Assembly: GCA_023396555.1 (NCBI GenBank)
Contig: JAEWWC010000190.1
Location: forward strand, 1 to 11,227
Source: Bacillota bacterium
GTDB taxonomy: Bacteria; Bacillota; Clostridia; Christensenellales; SZUA-584
Direction: 5' to 3'
Length of the DNA: 11,227 nt
The notes beneath the pieces are model-generated. The model was not told the origin of the DNA, ran no database searches, and worked only from the letters and a program-made list of their open reading frames with translations. Of the stretch, positions 1 through 7,222 are shown piece by piece. The position numbers and the translations under genes were made by a program. How positions within the stretch are numbered: the stretch's first letter is position 1; each line of letters begins with the position of its first letter.

Positions 1-20
1 CCATGTTTTCATCTCATCGC

Positions 21-27
21 AAAGGAG
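21..27 (+). promoter_or_regulatory. Ribosome binding site favouring a CTG start for tex
   Basis: AAAGGAG is a strong Shine-Dalgarno sequence lying inside the longer reading frame that begins at base 3. It is 8 bases from the CTG codon at 36-38, which would give the usual Tex N-terminus MDIIKSL. No ATG, GTG or TTG in frame sits at a suitable distance from it. Confidence 0.65.
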
Positions 28-35
28 CGATCACA

Positions 36-2183
36 CTGGACATTATCAAATCCCTGTCGGAGCAGTTTAAAACGCCCCCGGCTTATGTGAAAAATATCGT
101 ATCGCTGATCGACGACGGCAACACCATTCCCTTTATCGCGCGCTACCGCAAAGAAATGACGGGTGCGATGGACGACCAGGTGCTGCGCGAACTGGCCGAC
201 CGGCTCACCTATCTGCGCAATCTGGAGGCACGCAAGGCGGAAGTCAAAGCGTCCATCGAGGAGCAGGGCAAATGGTCAGACGAGCTTAACGCCGCGCTGG
301 CCAAAGCGGAAACGCTGGCCGAAGTGGAAGACATCTACCGCCCATACAAACCCAAACGCAAGACGCGCGCTTCCATCGCCCGAGAAAAGGGACTGGAGCC
401 GCTGGCTGCCGCCATCATGCTTCAGTCGCCGTCGTTTGACCCGTACGCCGAAGCAGCCAAGTTCGTCAGCGAAGAGAAGGGCGTCTTGACCGCCGAGGAT
501 GCGGTGCAGGGCGCATGCGATATCATCGCGGAGGACATCAGCGATAACGCCGATCTGCGCAAGGCGCTGCGCGAATACCTGTGGGACAACGGGCAGATAT
601 CCGTGACGTCCGACTGCGCGGACGACAGCGTATACGCGATGTACCGCGAGTTCTCCGAGGCGGTGCATCGGATCGCCGGACACCGCGTGCTGGCCATCGA
701 TCGCGGCGAGCGCGAAAACGTGCTGAAGGTGAAACTTACGGCGGACAAAGACCGGCAGGTCGCGATGGTCGACCACTCTTATGTCCGCAACAAGAGCCAG
801 AGTGCCATGTTGGTGAAGGCTGCGGGTGAGGACGCGCTCTCCCGGCTCATATTCCCCGCGCTGGAGCGCGAGATACGCGGCACGCTGACGGACAGCGCCG
901 CCGAGCAGGCCATCAAGGTGTTCTCGCTGAACCTCAAAAATCTGCTGATGCAGCCGCCCGTAAAGGGGCAGAACGTGCTGGGCGTGGACCCGGCCTACCG
1001 CACCGGCTGCAAGCTGGCCGTGGTAGACGGCACCGGCAAGGTGCTGCACACGGGCGTCATATACCCCACTCCGCCGCAGAACCGCGTGGCCGAAGCGGCG
1101 GACACCGTGAAAAAACTGATCACGCACTTCAAGATCACCGCCATCGCCATCGGTAACGGCACGGCCTCGCGCGAGTCCGAAGCGTTTGTGGCGGAGGTAC
1201 TCAAATCCATGGGCTACCCCGCGGCCTACATGGTGGTGTCCGAGGCAGGCGCTTCCGTGTATTCGGCATCCAAGCTGGCGGCGGAAGAGTTTCCCGAATT
1301 CGACGTATCGCTGCGCAGCGCGGTGTCCATCGCGCGGCGTTTGCAGGACCCGCTGGCCGAGCTGGTGAAGATAGACCCCAAGGCCATCGGCGTGGGCCAA
1401 TATCAGCACGATATGCCTAAAACCAAATTGGAAGAGGCGTTGGACGGTGTGGTGGAAGCGTGCGTGAACGCGGTGGGTGTGGATATCAACACCGCATCAC
1501 ATTCGTTGCTGACGCATGTGGCCGGGCTTTCCGCCTCGGTCGCTAAAAACGTGGTGGCATTCCGTGATGCCAATGGGCATTTCAGAAGCCGCAAGCAGCT
1601 GCTCAAAGTCCCCAAACTCGGGCAAAAGGCCTTCGAACAGTGCGCGGGCTTCCTGCGCGTGCCCGAGAGCGCGGACGTGTTGGACAACACCGCCGTGCAT
1701 CCCGAAAGCTACGAAGCCGTCAGCAAACTGGCAAAGCTGCGCAGCTTTACGATGGACGACGTCAAATCGGGCCAACTCACAAACCTCAAGTCCATCAGCG
1801 ACAAGGAGGCGAAAACGCTGGCAGACCAAATCGGCATTGGCGCACCCACGCTGCTGGACATCGTCGCCGAGCTGCAAAAGCCGGGCCGTGACCCGCGCGA
1901 AGCGCTGCCGCCGCCGCTATTGCGCAAAGACCTGATGAAGCTGGAAGACTTAAAGCCGGGCATGGAGATCACCGGCACGGTACGCAACGTCATCGACTTC
2001 GGCGTATTCGTGGATATCGGCGTGCATGAGGATGGCCTCGTGCACATCTCTCAGCTGGCGGATAAATTTGTGCGCCACCCCTCCGAAGTGACCAAGGTAG
2101 GCGATGTGGTGAAAGTGCGCGTGCTAGAAGTGGATTTGAAGCGCAAGCGCATCTCACTCACAATGAAGGGCATCCGTCAATAA
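36..2183 (+). CDS. tex: Tex-family S1 RNA-binding transcription accessory protein
   Basis: Tex is a cytoplasmic nucleic-acid-binding protein linked to transcription and RNA turnover. Numbering from the proposed start, I see the Tex N-terminal helical region with the family signature around residues 25-45 (IDDGNTIPFIARYRKE), a YqgF/RNase H-like domain opening with GVDPAYRTGCK near D318, helix-hairpin-helix segments around residues 480-560 (HVAGLS, LLKVPKLGQKAFEQCAGFLR), and a C-terminal S1 domain from about residue 643 to the end (GTVRNVIDFGVFVDIG, DGLVHISQL). The length of 715 residues is normal and the gene is intact. An ATG at base 3 lies in frame, but family proteins usually begin MDII, and AAAGGAG at 21-27 sits 8 bases before a CTG at 36 giving exactly that start. 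The ATG has too little upstream sequence in the window to judge. Family assignment is very secure; the CTG start is likely but not proven. Confidence 0.95.
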   Translation: MDIIKSLSEQFKTPPAYVKNIVSLIDDGNTIPFIARYRKEMTGAMDDQVLRELADRLTYLRNLEARKAEVKASIEEQGKWSDELNAALAKAETLAEVEDIYRPYKPKRKTRASIAREKGLEPLAAAIMLQSPSFDPYAEAAKFVSEEKGVLTAEDAVQGACDIIAEDISDNADLRKALREYLWDNGQISVTSDCADDSVYAMYREFSEAVHRIAGHRVLAIDRGERENVLKVKLTADKDRQVAMVDHSYVRNKSQSAMLVKAAGEDALSRLIFPALEREIRGTLTDSAAEQAIKVFSLNLKNLLMQPPVKGQNVLGVDPAYRTGCKLAVVDGTGKVLHTGVIYPTPPQNRVAEAADTVKKLITHFKITAIAIGNGTASRESEAFVAEVLKSMGYPAAYMVVSEAGASVYSASKLAAEEFPEFDVSLRSAVSIARRLQDPLAELVKIDPKAIGVGQYQHDMPKTKLEEALDGVVEACVNAVGVDINTASHSLLTHVAGLSASVAKNVVAFRDANGHFRSRKQLLKVPKLGQKAFEQCAGFLRVPESADVLDNTAVHPESYEAVSKLAKLRSFTMDDVKSGQLTNLKSISDKEAKTLADQIGIGAPTLLDIVAELQKPGRDPREALPPPLLRKDLMKLEDLKPGMEITGTVRNVIDFGVFVDIGVHEDGLVHISQLADKFVRHPSEVTKVGDVVKVRVLEVDLKRKRISLTMKGIRQ

Positions 2184-2216
2184 CACTATTCCGGCGGACA
2201 TCATGGGAGGACAAAA

Positions 2217-3437
2217 GTGAATCAGAACAGATTGACCTGGGTCAGAGTGATCGCCATTGACATGCTGCTGCTGTGCTTTTCGCTGAACGTATCGCTGCAG
2301 GGGCAGATGTTCAGCTCCATCAAGGCGGCATACAACCTCAGCCTGTCTCAGGGCGGCCTGCTGCTCTCTATGCAGAGCGTGGGCGGTACGCTGCTGTCTG
2401 TGGTGTGCATACTTTTCATCAGCGTGCTGAACAAAACCAAACTACTGGTCGCATGCGGGCTGGTGCTGTGCGTGCTGCTGATGCTGGTGGGTGTGCTGCC
2501 GCCGTTGATACTGCTGTTCATCATGTATGCGGTGCTCGGTTTTTCGGGCGGGGCTATCAACACGCTGACCAACTCGGTGATGGTGGATACGGCCCCGCGC
2601 CACGCGGAGCGGTATATCAGCTTCATGCATATGCTGTTCAGTTTCGGCTCCGTCATCGCGCCGGTGCTCTCTCAGGCTATATTTCCTTCCGTGGGCCTTC
2701 TCGGCGTGTTCCTGCTTTTCGGCGGATTCGCGCTTTGCTGGGCTGTTTTCGCGGTGTTCGCTTTTTCCAGCCACATGAAGACGCCGCTGGTAACCGGCTC
2801 CTTCTCTTTCGGGCCGCGGTTCCGAGAGGCTACGGACGTGCTGAAAAAACCGGGCATGGGCATCGTTTTTGTCATCTCCATCCTGATCACTGCGTGGCAG
2901 CTGACGGCTATCTACTACATCTCCACGTATATTACCGGCCTCACCGGCAACGCGATGGACGGCGCGCTCGCGCTGTCTCTGCTGTTCCTCGGCATGATGG
3001 TCTCCCGCCTTACCTTTGCGCGTTTTGCTGACAGGTTCCCCAAGGGCCGCGTGCTGCTGGTCACCAATCTGGTGGGGCTGCTGGCATGGGTCTCCGTCTT
3101 TCTGTTTCCCGGCCTTATCGCGAAATACGTGTTTGTGATGCTCACAGCGATGGCCTGCGGCAGCAACTTTCCCGTCACCTTTTCGGCAGCCTGCCGCCTT
3201 GTGCCAGAGAATACCGCCGCGGCTTCCAGCTATGTCAATCTCGGCTACTACATTGCCATATTCACCGTGATTCCCCTCGTCGGCACGCTGGGCGATGCGT
3301 TGGGGCTGGACATAGCGCTTTTCTTCTGCGCCCTGCCGCTGCTGCTGATATTGCCCGCGGCGCTGCTGCTCAACAGACGGATGCCGCCGGAGCAGACATC
3401 TTCCTCTCCTGAGGCCCGTTTGCAGGGAAACGGATAA
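2217..3437 (+). CDS. MFS transporter, 12-helix
   Basis: This is a major facilitator superfamily permease of 406 residues, acting in the cytoplasmic membrane, most likely as a secondary importer of a small organic solute. About twelve hydrophobic segments are visible in two sixfold halves, with a hydrophilic central loop (residues about 180-205, HMKTPLVTGSFSFGPRFRE). The segment GFSGGAINTLTNSVMVD (residues 108-124) resembles the glycine-rich helix followed by Asn and Asp in FucP-like sugar permeases, and FARFADRFPKGR matches the basic loop between helices 8 and 9. The start is GTG, supported by GGGAGG at 2205-2210, six bases upstream. It begins 33 bases after tex with no terminator between, and the amidohydrolase follows after 39 bases, so read-through from tex is possible and co-expression with the hydrolase is likely. 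The substrate is unknown. Confidence 0.9.
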   Translation: MNQNRLTWVRVIAIDMLLLCFSLNVSLQGQMFSSIKAAYNLSLSQGGLLLSMQSVGGTLLSVVCILFISVLNKTKLLVACGLVLCVLLMLVGVLPPLILLFIMYAVLGFSGGAINTLTNSVMVDTAPRHAERYISFMHMLFSFGSVIAPVLSQAIFPSVGLLGVFLLFGGFALCWAVFAVFAFSSHMKTPLVTGSFSFGPRFREATDVLKKPGMGIVFVISILITAWQLTAIYYISTYITGLTGNAMDGALALSLLFLGMMVSRLTFARFADRFPKGRVLLVTNLVGLLAWVSVFLFPGLIAKYVFVMLTAMACGSNFPVTFSAACRLVPENTAAASSYVNLGYYIAIFTVIPLVGTLGDALGLDIALFFCALPLLLILPAALLLNRRMPPEQTSSSPEARLQGNG

Positions 3438-3476
3438 AATCTGCTGTCACGCAATTGATAAGAAAAGAGGTGCCCC

Positions 3477-4667
3477 ATGAAAACGGAGTTATCCAATATC
3501 ATCGCCTCGATTCACGCCATCAATACGCACACACACCACGAGCCGGACGTGTTCTTCGAGGGCTTCGGTCTGAACACGCTTCTGCGGAATTCTTATGTCG
3601 CATGGTGCGGCGCGGAATTTGACGACTCCCGGGAATCCCGGGAGAAGTACCTCGATTTGGTGCGCACTAAATCGTATTTCGTGTGGCTGCAGAAGTCGCT
3701 GAAATCGCTATACGGCTTCAGCGAGGACCTGTCGGCGGACAACTGGGACACTTACAGCGATACGATCAATAATGCGCATACCCGGCAGGGCTGGCGCAAA
3801 TCGATATTGACGGATGTCTGCAGATATGACCGGATGATACTGGACGCTTACTGGAATCCGGGCAGCGACAACAGTGACACAGCCCTCTTTGCCCCTACGT
3901 TCCGCATAGACCCGCTGTTCCTCGGTTACAGCCGTGGTGTGGAGGACCAGGACGGGAACAGTGTCTATGGCCTGTACGGGCAGACTTTTGATGACCTGGA
4001 CGTGTTTATGGATTTCTCTCGGCAGCTCATCACACAGCGCGTCCGGGGTGGGTGCGTCGCCCTCAAAAACGCCGCTGCCTATATGCGCAGCCTCGACTTC
4101 GCCCCTGCGTCCAGGGATCAGGCCGCGTGCGCTTTCCGCGATCCGTCGGCCGGGAATATCAAGGCGTTTCAGGATTGGTTCTTCTCCGAGGTGTGCACGC
4201 TCGCGGCGGAGTTGAATGTGCCGGTGCAGTGCCACACCGGTCTTGGTTGTCTGGACGGCACCCGCGCGATCAATCTGCGCAGCATCATCAGCCGGCACCC
4301 GCATACGCGGTTTGTGATCTTCCACGGCGGCTTTCCATGGACGGACGACGTGTTGGCGCTGCTGCACTTCTTTCCCAACGTTTATGCGGACATCTGCTGG
4401 CTGCCGCTACTCTCGCCGGACACCGCTGAGCATACGCTGCACCGGATGATCGAGGTGGCCACGGCGGATAAGATCAGTTGGGGCTGCGATACATGGACAG
4501 CCGAAGAGAGCTATGGGGCGCGGCTGGCGGTTAACAGCGTTCTAAAAAACGTGCTGGAAGCCAAGGTGCGGAGCGAATATTTTTCCGTCGTCGAGGCGGA
4601 GCGACTTGCGCACAACATACTGCGTCAAAACGCGATGGAGCTGTACGGCCTGAGTCAGGACGGCTGA
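3477..4667 (+). CDS. Amidohydrolase-superfamily (Amidohydro_2-like) TIM-barrel hydrolase
   Basis: A 396-residue cytoplasmic metal-dependent hydrolase of the amidohydrolase superfamily, without a signal peptide. Likely metal and catalytic residues appear in the expected order: HTH at residues 18-20 after the first strand, a lysine in VALKNAAAY (K197), H253 in QCHTGLG, H283 in IFHGGFPW, and D338 in WGCDTW. The C-terminal half (FPNVYADICWLPLLSP, then the GCDTWTAEESYG segment) matches a group of uncharacterised bacterial amidohydrolases distantly related to uronate isomerases, so hydrolase, decarboxylase and isomerase activities all remain possible. The ATG is preceded by AGAGG at 3466-3470, six bases away. 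It lies 39 bases after the MFS gene, which suggests that the transporter brings in its substrate or a precursor. The fold and family are secure; the reaction is not known. Confidence 0.88.
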   Translation: MKTELSNIIASIHAINTHTHHEPDVFFEGFGLNTLLRNSYVAWCGAEFDDSRESREKYLDLVRTKSYFVWLQKSLKSLYGFSEDLSADNWDTYSDTINNAHTRQGWRKSILTDVCRYDRMILDAYWNPGSDNSDTALFAPTFRIDPLFLGYSRGVEDQDGNSVYGLYGQTFDDLDVFMDFSRQLITQRVRGGCVALKNAAAYMRSLDFAPASRDQAACAFRDPSAGNIKAFQDWFFSEVCTLAAELNVPVQCHTGLGCLDGTRAINLRSIISRHPHTRFVIFHGGFPWTDDVLALLHFFPNVYADICWLPLLSPDTAEHTLHRMIEVATADKISWGCDTWTAEESYGARLAVNSVLKNVLEAKVRSEYFSVVEAERLAHNILRQNAMELYGLSQDG

Positions 4668-4725
4668 CAGCTTAACTTACTTTATATGCGACGCGGCTGG
4701 CTATGATGACAACCTATTTTTCATA

Positions 4726-4781
4726 GGGGTGCCGCTCCGATCGGGATTCTAAAAGCTATGCTTTTCGGGATCCAGCACCCC
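4726..4781. repeat. Nested hairpin
   Basis: The outer 7-bp stem GGGGTGC/GCACCCC encloses an inner stem in which 4744-4756 pairs with 4760-4773, with two G-T wobbles, one bulged C and a 3-base loop TAT. The innermost part AAAAGC/GCTTTT is perfect. The asymmetric internal loop (4733-4743 on one side, a single A on the other) and wobble pairs fit RNA folding on the plus strand better than a DNA-level palindrome. Confidence 0.6.
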
Positions 4782-4810
4782 CGGCCCGTTTAGTAGTATA
4801 AAAGAATTTT

Positions 4811-4836
4811 GGAAATGCCCTGAGCATGGCATTTCC
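4811..4836. repeat. Perfect 9-bp hairpin
   Basis: GGAAATGCC (4811-4819) and GGCATTTCC (4828-4836) are perfect inverted copies with an 8-base loop. There is no T-run directly after, so it is not a standard terminator. A 6-bp GGGATT/AATCCC hairpin follows at 4840-4863. Confidence 0.7.
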
Positions 4837-4875
4837 AGTGGGATTTCTAAGCGATTTAATCCCTTAGGCGGTGGT

Positions 4876-4910
4876 TTGGAGGCAGAGCCTCCAAGGTCTT
4901 AGCCCTTTTT
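4876..4910 (+). terminator. Hairpin with delayed T-run, possible terminator of the amidohydrolase operon
   Basis: TTGGAGGC (4876-4883) and GCCTCCAA (4887-4894) form a perfect 8-bp stem with a 3-base loop AGA. The T-run (TTTTT, 4906-4910) starts 11 bases beyond the stem, further than in a classical intrinsic terminator, so termination may be weak or the structure may serve another role within the hairpin array. Confidence 0.35.
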
Positions 4911-4912
4911 CA

Positions 4913-4948
4913 GCAGTCAACGGCGGCTGGTTAGCCGCCGTTGACTGC
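4913..4948. repeat. Perfect 16-bp inverted repeat, 4-base loop
   Basis: Bases 4913-4928 and 4933-4948 are exact reverse complements separated by GGTT. Pairing covers GCAGTCAACGGCGGCT on the left arm. No T-run follows on either strand (the plus side reads GCTACCC; the minus side reads TGAAAAAG), so it is not an ordinary intrinsic terminator. It is the strongest palindrome in the window and marks the right edge of the hairpin array. Confidence 0.85.
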
Positions 4949-4975
4949 GCTACCCGCCATGCTTGTTACAATATA

Positions 4976-5052
4976 GTTTTATAAAACAAAATAACCTTCA
5001 AAACAACGCCCCCCAAGTCTTGTATAATAATATCGTTATTAAGAAGGTTATT
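4976..5052 (+). promoter_or_regulatory. Promoter and inverted-repeat control region of the hydantoinase-like gene
   Basis: An AT-rich stretch holds a perfect TATAAT at 5023-5028; no good -35 box is found at 16-18 bases spacing. A 10-bp perfect inverted repeat flanks it: AATAACCTTC (4990-4999) and GAAGGTTATT (5043-5052), centres 53 bases apart, about five helical turns. GTTTTATAAAAC (4976-4987) is a perfect 12-bp palindrome, and AATAA/TTATT (5026-5030, 5036-5040) lies over the -10 and start site. This arrangement suggests regulated transcription by a dimeric protein or a leader RNA structure. Confidence 0.5.
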
Positions 5053-5082
5053 ACAACACCAGAGAAAGCGAGAGAACTGCAT

Positions 5083-7104
5083 ATGATAATCGGAATCGGC
5101 ATCGACACCGGCGGCACCTGTACCGACGCGGTGATATACGACTTTGACACGCGGGAAGTGCTCGCCAAGGGCAAGGCACTGACCACCAGAGAGGATCTTT
5201 CCCTTGGCATCGGCGCGGCCATCGACGCGCTGCCCCCGGAGCTGCTGGTGCGGGCAGGCATCATCGCGCTCTCCACCACGCTCGCCACCAACGCCTGCGT
5301 GGAAGACAAGGGCGGACGCGCCCGGCTGCTGCTGATCGGCACTTCACAGAAGGTGCTGGATTGGGTGGACGCCAAAACGCGCTACGGCCTGGGTACAGAA
5401 TCCGTGCGGTGTGTTGATACCCGCGGCGAAGACGGCAGCGTAACAGAACCCGACTGGGAAAATATCTTCAGTGATTATGATGGCTGGCTGAAGGACGCGG
5501 ACGCGCTGAGCGTCGCGGAAGCGAACTCGTTTGAAAACGGAGCCGCTTTCGAAAAGCGGGCAAAGTTTTTGCTGGAAGAGCGCTACGGTGTTCCCGTCGT
5601 GATGGCAAACGAGCTGGCCGATGAGCTGAACGTACTGGAGCGCGGCGCGACGGCACTGCTGAACGCGCGGCTATTGCCTGTCATCAAAGCGTTCATGGAC
5701 GCTGTGGGTATCGCTTTGGCCGTGCGCGGCATTACCGCGCCCGTGGTGATGGTGCGCAGCGACGGCAGTCTGATGGCGGACCGCCTGGCGCAGCTGCGAC
5801 CGGTGGAGACAATTTTAAGTGGCCCCGCGGCCAGCGTGCTGGGAGGGCGTGGGCTGACGGACAGCCCCCAATGCCTCATCGTGGATATGGGCGGCACCAC
5901 CACGGATATCTCCATCGTGAAGAACGGCGTTCCGGCGATGACGCCAAACGGCATCCGTATCGGCGGATGGCGAACTCAGGTCAAAGGCGTTTTCATGGAT
6001 ACGTTCGCGCTGGGCGGAGACAGTGCGCTGCGGATAAAGGACGGGCGTCTGGAACTGATGGCACGGCGTGTACAGCCGCTGTGCGTGGCGGCATCCCGCT
6101 GGCCTTCTGTCAAAGATGGTCTGGTCCGGCTGCTGGAAGATGAGAGGCTGCACACCCATCCGCTGCATGAATTCCTGTATCTCGTACACAGCCCCCAAAA
6201 CATCTCACGCTACAGTACCCGGGAAATGGCGCTCTGCCGTGCTCTGGAAAACGGACCGCTGATGCTGGAGCGCGCCGCCGAGCTGTCGGGCACCGACATA
6301 TACGGTTTCTCCAGTGAACGCCTTGAAAGCGAGGGCATCGTGATGCGCTGCGGACTGACCCCGACGGATATCATGCATATCAAAGGCGACTATACCGCCT
6401 ATGACCGCGATGCGTCCGTACTGGCCGCGCGGTATTTTCTTCAGTGCCTTCCGGATTATGAGGATAACAGACAAGACCTGACTGCGTTCGCCGACGGAGT
6501 TTATGAAGCTGTCCGCCAAAAGCTCTATGAAAACATCGTTCGCATATTGCTGGCGGATAAATACCCACATCTGGGCAAAGAAGGATTGGACAGCCAGCTT
6601 CGTCTTCTGATTACTCGCGGCTGGCAGGAAAGGAAAAGATCAAGCACGCCTTTTTTTGGCATCCGCATGGACACACCGGCTTCGCTGGTCGGCATCGGCG
6701 CACCCACGCACCTGTTTCTGCCCGAAGTGGCTGCGACGCTGGGAACACGATGTATCGTCCCGAAGCACGCCGAGGTAGCCAACGCCGTGGGTGCTGTGAT
6801 CGCAGATGTCTCAGCAAATGCGCATGTGGAGATATCGCTCAATTACACCTCCATCGGCATATCCGGCTTTACCGTGCTCGCTCCGGACGGTCCTCAGGTT
6901 TTTGACACGCTGGATGAAGCGTCGGACGCGGCCAAGAGGGAGGCTGTCCGGACTGCCGAAGCGGAAGCCCGCCGACGCGGCGCGCTGGGCGCTCTCTCCG
7001 TTGAAGCCAATGTGACCAATAACGTCGCTTTTACAGGCGGCGGCGAAGAGATACTGCTGGGCGCTTCCGCACACGCCGTTGCCACAGGCCGAATCGGCAT
7101 TTGA
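5083..7104 (+). CDS. Hydantoinase A/oxoprolinase-family protein
   Basis: This 673-residue cytoplasmic protein belongs to the HyuA/oxoprolinase family, whose studied members use ATP to open cyclic amides such as N-methylhydantoin or 5-oxoproline, often with a HyuB partner. Visible motifs are the first phosphate loop GIGIDTGGTCTD (residues 4-15), STTLATNACVED (about 64-74), ILSGPAASVLGG (S246-G247-P248), the actin-like DMGGTTTDISI (268-278), GGW and FALGGDSALR. A C-terminal VGIGAPTHLFLPEVA stretch is also typical. The frame is open upstream to a TTG at 4963, but the ATG at 5083 gives the conserved N-terminus and lies after the promoter, so I chose it. The only nearby Shine-Dalgarno candidate is weak (GAGAG, about 5070-5074). 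No HyuB-like gene follows; the next gene is on the other strand. The family is secure; the substrate is unknown. Confidence 0.9.
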   Translation: MIIGIGIDTGGTCTDAVIYDFDTREVLAKGKALTTREDLSLGIGAAIDALPPELLVRAGIIALSTTLATNACVEDKGGRARLLLIGTSQKVLDWVDAKTRYGLGTESVRCVDTRGEDGSVTEPDWENIFSDYDGWLKDADALSVAEANSFENGAAFEKRAKFLLEERYGVPVVMANELADELNVLERGATALLNARLLPVIKAFMDAVGIALAVRGITAPVVMVRSDGSLMADRLAQLRPVETILSGPAASVLGGRGLTDSPQCLIVDMGGTTTDISIVKNGVPAMTPNGIRIGGWRTQVKGVFMDTFALGGDSALRIKDGRLELMARRVQPLCVAASRWPSVKDGLVRLLEDERLHTHPLHEFLYLVHSPQNISRYSTREMALCRALENGPLMLERAAELSGTDIYGFSSERLESEGIVMRCGLTPTDIMHIKGDYTAYDRDASVLAARYFLQCLPDYEDNRQDLTAFADGVYEAVRQKLYENIVRILLADKYPHLGKEGLDSQLRLLITRGWQERKRSSTPFFGIRMDTPASLVGIGAPTHLFLPEVAATLGTRCIVPKHAEVANAVGAVIADVSANAHVEISLNYTSIGISGFTVLAPDGPQVFDTLDEASDAAKREAVRTAEAEARRRGALGALSVEANVTNNVAFTGGGEEILLGASAHAVATGRIGI

Positions 7105-7160
7105 CCTTGGCCTTTCGTATACGTTCCAATACGATCGTATGTTTTCGTATTGCTTATATA
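7105..7160. repeat. Cluster of CGTAT/ATACG palindromes after the hydantoinase-like gene
   Basis: CGTATACG (7116-7123), ATACGATCGTAT (7129-7140, perfect 12-bp palindrome) and TCGTATTG (7145-7152) lie within 37 bases. CAATACGA (7127-7134) and TCGTATTG form an 8-bp inverted repeat that competes with the central palindrome. It could be a protein-binding site or part of the hydantoinase gene's 3' end; no function is evident. Confidence 0.45.
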
Positions 7161-7161
7161 G

Positions 7162-7194
7162 AAAAAATGCCCCGCAGTCACCGTCGCGGGGCAT
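7162..7194 (-). terminator. Intrinsic terminator of the phasin-like gene, possibly bidirectional
   Basis: ATGCCCCGC (7167-7175) and GCGGGGCAT (7186-7194) form a 9-bp GC-rich stem with a 10-base loop. Read on the minus strand the stem is followed by TTTTTT (7167-7162), a standard intrinsic terminator 29 bases after the phasin-like stop codon. On the plus strand only CGTTTA follows, so it may also stop hydantoinase transcripts but less efficiently. Confidence 0.8.
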
Positions 7195-7222
7195 CGTTTA
7201 TGTATTCTCTTTAGGCTCAGAC

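Larger units (their letters stand above)
4668..4950. other. Intergenic array of six inverted repeats (possible mobile palindromic element or structured RNA)
   Basis: No coding gene is visible here. Six inverted repeats follow one another: CTATGA/TCATAG (4701-4706, 4721-4726); GGGGTGC/GCACCCC (4726-4732, 4775-4781) enclosing a long inner stem; GGAAATGCC/GGCATTTCC (4811-4819, 4828-4836); GGGATT/AATCCC (4840-4845, 4858-4863); TTGGAGGC/GCCTCCAA (4876-4883, 4887-4894); and a perfect 16-bp stem (4913-4928, 4933-4948). The first and second share base 4726. The density is far above what one terminator needs. It may be a multi-copy intergenic palindromic repeat, a structured RNA, or the 3' end of the upstream operon with stacked terminators. 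Confidence 0.6.

Noticed and set aside
276..1409. Long open frame of 377 codons on the minus strand within tex
   Set aside because: It runs antisense to a secure gene, is rich in His and Arg as expected from the reverse complement of high-GC codons, and has no ribosome site or family motifs.
4963..5082. N-terminal extension of the hydantoinase-like protein from a TTG
   Set aside because: The extension is Asn/Lys-rich, unlike the family, overlaps the promoter region, and lacks a ribosome site; the ATG at 5083 gives the conserved start.
4668..5082. Insertion sequence remnant or tRNA gene
   Set aside because: No transposase fragment, matching terminal repeats with target duplication, or cloverleaf with a TTCRA loop could be found; the stems do not fit a tRNA.
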